From Sclerotiophoma versabilis (taxonomy: Eukaryota; Ascomycota; Dothideomycetes; Pleosporales; Didymellaceae): 64,000 nucleotides of DNA. Position numbers and translations under genes: made by a program. The notes under the pieces were generated by a model. That model did no database searches, was not told the DNA's origin, and worked only from the letters and a program-made list of their open reading frames with translations. The DNA lies in the NCBI GenBank assembly GCA_012274445.1, contig JAAROD010000004.1, positions 62,001 to 126,000 of the forward strand, read 5' to 3'. This document shows positions 58,786 through 64,000 of this stretch, piece after piece. Each line of letters starts with the position of its first letter. The first letter of the stretch is position 1.

Positions 58786-59444
58786 GATGCACTTGACTTC
58801 CGGCAATGCAGCAAGATGGGAGAGGCCGAGGGGTGGTGAGCTCGGGGGGTGAGGGGTCCAGGACGCCTTATGAGCTGCCTGTCCCTGACGCGCTCTGACG
58901 GGGGAGCTCCACTCCGCGCCCACTTGCCTCGGCTGGCCTGACTAGCGCGAACGGGCTCGGAGCAACCTCCTGCCCTCTTGCGGGCGAACATGTGGATTCC
59001 CCGTTCTCTGCATTGCATGTCCACATGGCGCTCAAGAGAGCCCGAGACCCGCGAGCCTGCGAGCAATACCTGCACGATGCATTGTCGATTGGCTTCCTTC
59101 CCTTCCGACTCGCCGTTCAAACACGTGATTGCCGGCAGACACTCGACGTCTGTCACCGCGGACGCCGTGTTTCAGCCGGCCGCCATCGTACTGGCGCCGT
59201 CCATGAATCACGTAGACCCGTCTGCACCGTCTCACCAACCTTACCTCGCACCTTTGATTTTCTTCACTGCTCGAGAGCTTCCCTGCACTTCGGCATTTGT
59301 CTCTACAGACTCTCGCCACTTGGCCAATCTCACAACTGCACTCCCGCACGGATGCTGGGATAGGGAGAAGGGGCAGAGATGGGGTGACTAGCAGCTGCTG
59401 CAACATTTTTCCAGATCGTCTACACCATATTTCATTTCACTGTC
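58786..59444. other. Intergenic, no gene recognised
   Basis: Upstream region of the aldehyde dehydrogenase and 3' flank of the SDR gene. Several short frames, none convincing. Confidence 0.5.
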
Positions 59445-60346
59445 TTACAGCTTCGCACCGACCACGCTTCCACCATCCAGCGCAATCGTCGCGCCATTGA
59501 CGTACGACCCAGCTCTCGAGCTCAGCCAGATGCATGTGCCTGCAACGTCTTCTGGGCTTCCAATTCGCCCCAAGGGGATGCCACTCTCGATGACGTCCTT
59601 GAACTTCTCCAATGTCGCCTTCATCATCTTGCTCTGGAACGGCCCGCATGCAATCGTGTTGCTTGTGATACCCCGCTTGCCTAGATGGCTGGCCAAGACG
59701 CGGCTCATGTGGTGTAGACCTGCTTTCGAGGCCGAGTAGGCGAACGTCTCGAGGGCGGGCACGCGAAGCCCGTCTACAGAACCGATGTTGATGACCCTCG
59801 AGGGCGAAGCCGAGCTTTGTGCCGCTTCAAGGAGGGGTGTGACGGCTTGCGTGAGTATGAATACGTGCTTCAAGTTGAGTGTGAGGACGCGGTCCCATGC
59901 CGAGGACGGGTAGGTGTCGTAGGATTCGCCCCAGTTACTGCCGCTGTTGTTTACGAGGACGTCGAGCTCTAGAGTGCTTCTATTAGTTGCCGTATTGAGT
60001 GTACCGGATCAGGATCAACATACTTCCAGCCCTCTTCTTCAATTCCTCGGCAATCCTTGCGATATCCTCCTCCTTGTACAGGTCGGCAGCGATGAAATCA
60101 GCTTTGCCTTTGCCGAGCGCATTGAGCTCCTTGCACGCTTGTTCGCATGCCTTTGCGTCGCGGGAAGACAAGTACACATTTGCGCCGTTCCGAACAAAGC
60201 CCTCGCTAATCATGCGTCCGATGCCCTTGGCACCACCGGTGACAAGCACAATCTTGCCCTACAAACAGTCAATCGATAGAACCTAGAATGCATCCATATC
60301 CGCAGTAAACACGTACCTTGACATCGAAAAGGCTCGAGTTATCCAT
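59445..60346 (-). CDS. Short-chain dehydrogenase/reductase (classical SDR)
   Basis: NAD(P)-dependent oxidoreductase with a Rossmann fold. Exons 60346-60317, 60258-60024 and 59968-59445 give 262 residues. The cofactor motif TGGAKGIG is at about 17-24, NNSG (VLVNNSGSNWGESY) in the middle, and the catalytic YSASK at about residue 165 after the serine in VINIGSVDG. The end (PEDVAGTCIWLSSRAGSYVNG) is typical of the FabG-like subfamily. The first exon codes only ten residues (MDNSSLFDVK). The adjacent acceptor CACTCTAG at 59969 was chosen over CTAATAG slightly upstream because only it keeps LDVLVNNSG in frame. Substrate unknown; it lies next to an aldehyde dehydrogenase on the same strand. Confidence 0.9.
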
Positions 60347-60846
60347 CTTGGCGAATTATACAATTGTAAGGAGGGGGGAAGAGAGAAAGGAGCACAAGAG
60401 CAAAAGTTACGAAGTCGTCTGCTCGGTCCACTGCGATGGCGGTCGTCATCCGAAGGCGGCCAGAAAGTTGGAGTCGAGCCGAGGCACGTCCTATCTTGGT
60501 TAGCGTGATTCCTACGCCGAAGACGGCAATATCGTGCGAACCACCACATCCCAGTATCCAGATCCTGACTTGCCATGTCTTACCCAGGCTGTTGAACGTG
60601 CCTGAAAGGTTGACAGGTTGCGCGCTAAAGTCTGCAAGGCTGAAGATATTAGCGACTTGGCTGTTGATATTAGGGGTGGGCTCTCTCACTTTCGACTTTA
60701 CTTAGTATCAAAGACCTCTTACAGCTCCTTCTCAGCAATGATACTACACAGCTGTCTAGTTTGATGCGTATGCATGATTCTTTACGTCTATTGTACAGGC
60801 CAATACTCCAACTTCAACAACATCGTACCCAACCATCAAACCTGCT
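60347..60846. other. Intergenic, no gene recognised
   Basis: Upstream region of the SDR gene and 3' flank of the C69 gene, with no supportable feature. Confidence 0.5.
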
Positions 60847-62388
60847 TTATCTTCTCAAAGGGGTCTGTTGATTTGCTGGCTGATCAGGATCCCAGCCAAC
60901 AAGGCAGTTAACGGTCTCAGGCCCAAGACCTGGATCGTTGATCCGCGAACCAGAAGGATTACGGAATTGACCTGTCAGCTTTATGTACGCATCCAATGCA
61001 TCCACCATAGTCTTTCCCACAGCAAGGGCCTTCTCGGCCCTTGTATGGGCATAGAAGGTCAGCAAGTCTAGCGCATCGTCACGCTGACCATTCGCTACCA
61101 ACGTTCGCGCACCACCCTCGACCCAGGCCAAGTCACTGAATGAAGCGTTTTCGAATCCGTGAAGCATGTTCTGCACGATTGGGAGGAAATTCTCTGGATT
61201 GGAGCAGGTGTAGTACAGGGCCTGTTTGTAGATACGGCCTGCAAAATGGGTAGCTTCCTGGTACTGAAAGTCAGGGTCCAGGAATGTCGACGCTGCGTCT
61301 GCGGTCAAATAGCGATGCTGTCCGTACTCTGGAAGCACACTCTTGACGCCGAGCCACCATGGGTTGAATGGCGCGGTAACAGAGCCTGTAGGCGCGACCC
61401 ATATCTGGATGAGATCTGGGTCCATGTCTGCATGTAGAGAAACGACCTGACCGTACCCTGCTTCGTCGTCGGCGATCCGGTAGTCGCGCACACGTTCGAT
61501 AAGATCTTTTTCAGAAACGGGAACCATGGCGAGCGTGGCGTTTTCGAGCGCTGCTTGAGACATGTACTTGTATCCGCCGTCTCTTGCAGTGTAGTTGCCG
61601 GTTGCTGTCCCGTACGCCTTCCAGATGTTGAAGGGCTCAGTGCCGTTGGGATTCCACCAGCCTTGCTCGATTGCGAAAGAGACAATGTTGGGCGAGCCCA
61701 TGTAATCTGTGCTGTTGGCGAAATCGACCGGGAAGTCTTCAATGTAACCGGGGTACGAGACACGAACAACATCTGGGCCAAGACGCTCAGCAGCCCAGAG
61801 CTTCTGCCCCCCTGACATCTCCCATACGACCCAGCCTTCGTTCGCATCAGCGATGAGATGGCTGTTGCCGCCATAGTCTGCATAGCCGTACTCAGCGATC
61901 AATTGACCAATAATCTCCACACCTTCACGCGCAGTACTGGCTCGCTCCATCACGACACGTGCTAGATCAGAGTACTGCAGGCCTGTCTGAGGGTTGGGCG
62001 TCATGGCAATGAGCTCGTCCCTGTTCTGTGCCCATACGTCTCTTACAGCAATGCCCTTCTCGTTAACGCCTCCATTGGTAAGAGGCGCAGGGAAGCCTTC
62101 GTAATCGGAGTACTCCATGGAAAGATAGCGAAATGTGTGGGCGGCTTGTGAGATGTTCAGCCGTCGGCCAGGCATGGAAGCAGCTTCGGTCACACCAACT
62201 TCGACAGTCGCATTGGGGGGATAGTCTTTCGCAGAAAATATCTCAAGCCAATGTGAAGACACCTCCTCGCCTGTACCACCGACCATAACAGTACCATCTT
62301 CAGTCAATGCTTTGCCGACATAGAAAGCATAGCTGGCGATGGTCACATCTACCAAAATCGCCAACGATGTTAGAGATCGAAACAACAT
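60847..62388 (-). CDS. Peptidase family C69-like protein, N-terminal Cys absent
   Basis: Single-exon gene of 513 residues. Family C69 (dipeptidase, secernin-related Ntn fold) is recognised by AFYVGKALTEDGTVMVGGTG, EEVSSHWLEIF, GVNEKGIAVRDVWAQN, YGGNSHLIADANEGWVVWEM and NPWWLGVKSVLPEYG. Residues 1-18 look like a signal peptide (FRSLTSLAILVDVTIA), so the mature protein is probably secreted; several NxS/T sites are present. In C69 the nucleophile is the N-terminal cysteine exposed after processing; here the corresponding position, Ser19, is encoded by AGC (62334-62332), so the enzyme may be inactive or use serine. The preceding GTG is not used as start; ATG 62388 is. The rest is intact. Confidence 0.8.
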   Translation of the reverse strand: MLFRSLTSLAILVDVTIASYAFYVGKALTEDGTVMVGGTGEEVSSHWLEIFSAKDYPPNATVEVGVTEAASMPGRRLNISQAAHTFRYLSMEYSDYEGFPAPLTNGGVNEKGIAVRDVWAQNRDELIAMTPNPQTGLQYSDLARVVMERASTAREGVEIIGQLIAEYGYADYGGNSHLIADANEGWVVWEMSGGQKLWAAERLGPDVVRVSYPGYIEDFPVDFANSTDYMGSPNIVSFAIEQGWWNPNGTEPFNIWKAYGTATGNYTARDGGYKYMSQAALENATLAMVPVSEKDLIERVRDYRIADDEAGYGQVVSLHADMDPDLIQIWVAPTGSVTAPFNPWWLGVKSVLPEYGQHRYLTADAASTFLDPDFQYQEATHFAGRIYKQALYYTCSNPENFLPIVQNMLHGFENASFSDLAWVEGGARTLVANGQRDDALDLLTFYAHTRAEKALAVGKTMVDALDAYIKLTGQFRNPSGSRINDPGLGPETVNCLVGWDPDQPANQQTPLRR

Positions 62389-63253
62389 CGTGGTGAGCAC
62401 CACAAAGATTCTTGATGGCGAGAGAGGAAGGAAAGCAAGAGGAAATTTACGGAATTGCCTTGATTCTGTTACTCCACAACTTACTATCTGCCGAGAGTGG
62501 GGTTGCGGCGGTCAACGAGAGCCGCTTGCTTCATGCAGCTACTCACAGTGGTATGCCAAGTCTCCGATGCGGCATATTGTGGGAAATACAGCCGAGTGAA
62601 GGTCAGTGTTGTTTTGCTATCGGGATACCCTCTGATACCCTCTGATACCCTCGTTGGTATGATCGTGGCATCGAGACGGATCCTGGTTGTCGGCCACGAA
62701 CAGAATCAGTCTGGCGGGAGTGGTGTTGTGCCGAAAGGCTACCTCTTCCGCCGTTCAGGAGCATTACGACATGAGATCGTCGTCTAGTTTGAGATGGCAG
62801 AGCGACGGCCTTGAAAACAGCGAAAGAGGCGTGGTGTATCGGAAAGTTGCCGCACCGCGCATGGCAGGTGGGGTAACCTTGAAATCCAGGCGAGCCGCAG
62901 TCACGTTGACTCATCTGTGAATCCCACAACACTGCATGAGTAGACTCTCGGTCCATTGCAAGCAGTAATTCGAACACATCAATGCGTTTGCTACTGATGC
63001 CCTTGCACCTTCCAGAAGGGGTTGTGCGCGGCTGGAAAGAATAGATTGAGGACGCGTCCCGGCTGACAACAGAGGATGTTCATCAGGCACCAGCAATTGG
63101 ACTCAATCGGCGATAAGACTGAACATTGCGAGACCTAAGATGATCATTAGACGAGCATAAGTAGTAGAACACGGTGCAAAACTACAGCATCCTCAGTGCG
63201 AACTGATATCCAATTCCTTCTTTCCTCGCGTCTTACCTCCTTCAAAAGACCTT
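62389..63253. promoter_or_regulatory. Divergent upstream region of C69 and P1-type peptidase genes
   Basis: The two flanking genes point away from each other, so both promoters are expected here. Short frames only. A 10-bp tandem word lies inside (listed separately). No coding or RNA feature is convincing. Confidence 0.45.
62624..62652. repeat. 10-bp tandem repeat
   Basis: Nearly three copies of GATACCCTCT in tandem (two exact copies and a third missing the last base) in the divergent upstream region of the two peptidase genes. Confidence 0.8.
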
Positions 63254-64000
63254 ATGGCTTCCAATGAATCTGCAGCATCAATGTCCCGCCCGCGGCTGCG
63301 GGAATTGCTTCCTAACGTCTATCTCGGACGCTACGAGACTGGTGCGAAGAATAGTCTAACAGATGTCGCTGGTGTATTGGTCTCAACGCAGTCTGTCCAC
63401 GAATCACCCTTGTACCCAGACGCACCGAACGGCTCCATCAACACTGGTGTCACTACCATCCTTCCTCGCAAAGACTGGTTCAACAAAGGCTGTTTTGCTG
63501 GCATATTCCGCTTCAATGGTTCAGGGGAGATGACCGGCTCGCATTGGATCGAAGAGTCAGGACTTTTACATTCACCCATTGTCATCACCGGCAGTTTCGG
63601 TGTCGGTAATGCGTACAACGGCATCTACGAGCATGGGATACGGGAGCATAGCGACCAAGTAGGAAAGGTGGGCTGGTTCCTACTACCAGTCGTTGCAGAA
63701 ACATTCGACGGCTTTCTGCATGATGTGTCCAAGTTTGCAGTAACCTCTCAGCATGTTGTCAAGGGTATCGACGAAGCGAGCAGCGAGCCTGTACAGGAGG
63801 GTAACAGTGGCGGCGGCACGGGAATGATCTGCCATTGGTTTAAAGGTGGGACGGGATCCAGCAGTCGCCTGGTACCAGCAGATCAAGGGAAGACTTACAC
63901 TATTGGCGCTCTCGTCCAGGCCAACTACGGTCAGATGAGAGACCTCAAGATTGCCGGCGCACCAATTGGACGTTTGATATATGAAGAGCAGCAGCGCCTG
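63254..64000 (+). CDS. P1/S58 family peptidase (DmpA-like), 3' end beyond window
   Basis: The first 249 codons of a protein of the DmpA/BapA-like P1 peptidase family, N-terminal nucleophile aminopeptidases that cleave themselves. Visible family features are LTDVAGVLVST near residue 35, GVTTILPRKDW, GSGEMTGSHWIEESG, TGSFGVGNAYNGIY and EGNSGGGTGMICHWFKGGTG, then GALVQANYGQM. The self-cleavage site and nucleophilic serine should lie beyond residue 249, outside the window, so activity cannot be judged. No signal peptide or intron is seen in the available part. The start gives a polar N-terminus (MASNESAASM). It faces away from the C69 gene. Confidence 0.85.
   Translation, partial: MASNESAASMSRPRLRELLPNVYLGRYETGAKNSLTDVAGVLVSTQSVHESPLYPDAPNGSINTGVTTILPRKDWFNKGCFAGIFRFNGSGEMTGSHWIEESGLLHSPIVITGSFGVGNAYNGIYEHGIREHSDQVGKVGWFLLPVVAETFDGFLHDVSKFAVTSQHVVKGIDEASSEPVQEGNSGGGTGMICHWFKGGTGSSSRLVPADQGKTYTIGALVQANYGQMRDLKIAGAPIGRLIYEEQQRL

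Noticed and set aside
1..64000. CRISPR arrays, bacterial operons, rRNA genes or secondary-metabolite core enzymes
   Set aside because: No regularly spaced repeats, rRNA-like blocks, or PKS, NRPS or terpene cyclase motifs were seen; the window is eukaryotic with spliced single genes.

Overview
This 64 kb window comes from a filamentous ascomycete nuclear genome. Coding genes are interrupted by short GT-AG introns (mostly 46-75 nt, often with a CTAAC or CTGAC branch site), intergenic stretches are moderate, and gene families are typical of Pezizomycotina (HET domain, GT34 and PL1 enzymes, DUF1365, isocitrate lyase, ABCB and MFS transporters). The mix, plus small AT-rich gene-free islands with many in-frame stops, fits a Dothideomycete, perhaps Pleosporales; that placement is inference, not seen directly.

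Layout. 1-10.5 kb: NOT3/5 (CCR4-NOT, minus) head-to-head with a D-aminoacyl-tRNA deacylase (plus), then a DUF1365 protein and isocitrate lyase (plus). 10.5-15 kb: a gene-poor, TA-rich stretch holding one candidate small cysteine-rich secreted protein gene whose four exons are too short to stand out as ORFs. 15-24 kb: two conserved fungal proteins of unknown function, a HET-domain pseudogene carrying three stops in one intact frame, and a PRS1-type ribose-phosphate pyrophosphokinase. 24.1-28.2 kb: a full-length ABCB transporter. 28.2-32.1 kb: a 3.9 kb stretch without a supportable gene, including an AT-rich relic. 32-39.5 kb: a thioredoxin with a membrane tail, a GT34 glycosyltransferase and a large disordered protein. 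40-49 kb: NADP-isocitrate dehydrogenase, a conserved hypothetical, a broken PIN-like carrier, an atypical Ras/Rho-type GTPase and an F-box-like protein with a zinc-cluster-like tail. 49-56 kb: an anion:cation symporter MFS, a sugar-porter MFS and a divergently transcribed pectate lyase. 56-64 kb: a small hypothetical, a fatty-aldehyde-type dehydrogenase with a membrane tail, an SDR, a C69 peptidase lacking the expected N-terminal cysteine, and the 5' part of a P1/S58 peptidase cut by the window end.

The genes do not form an obvious operon-like or biosynthetic system. Isocitrate lyase and NADP-isocitrate dehydrogenase share the substrate isocitrate but lie 30 kb apart. The most plausible local functional pair is the pectate lyase with the divergent sugar porter. 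The most unusual items are the hidden cysteine-rich gene, two apparent introns of 32 and 34 nt, the cleanly nonsense-mutated HET pseudogene and the cysteine-to-serine C69 protein. All exon boundaries were worked out by eye from splice signals, reading phase and remembered family conservation; none was checked against transcripts.
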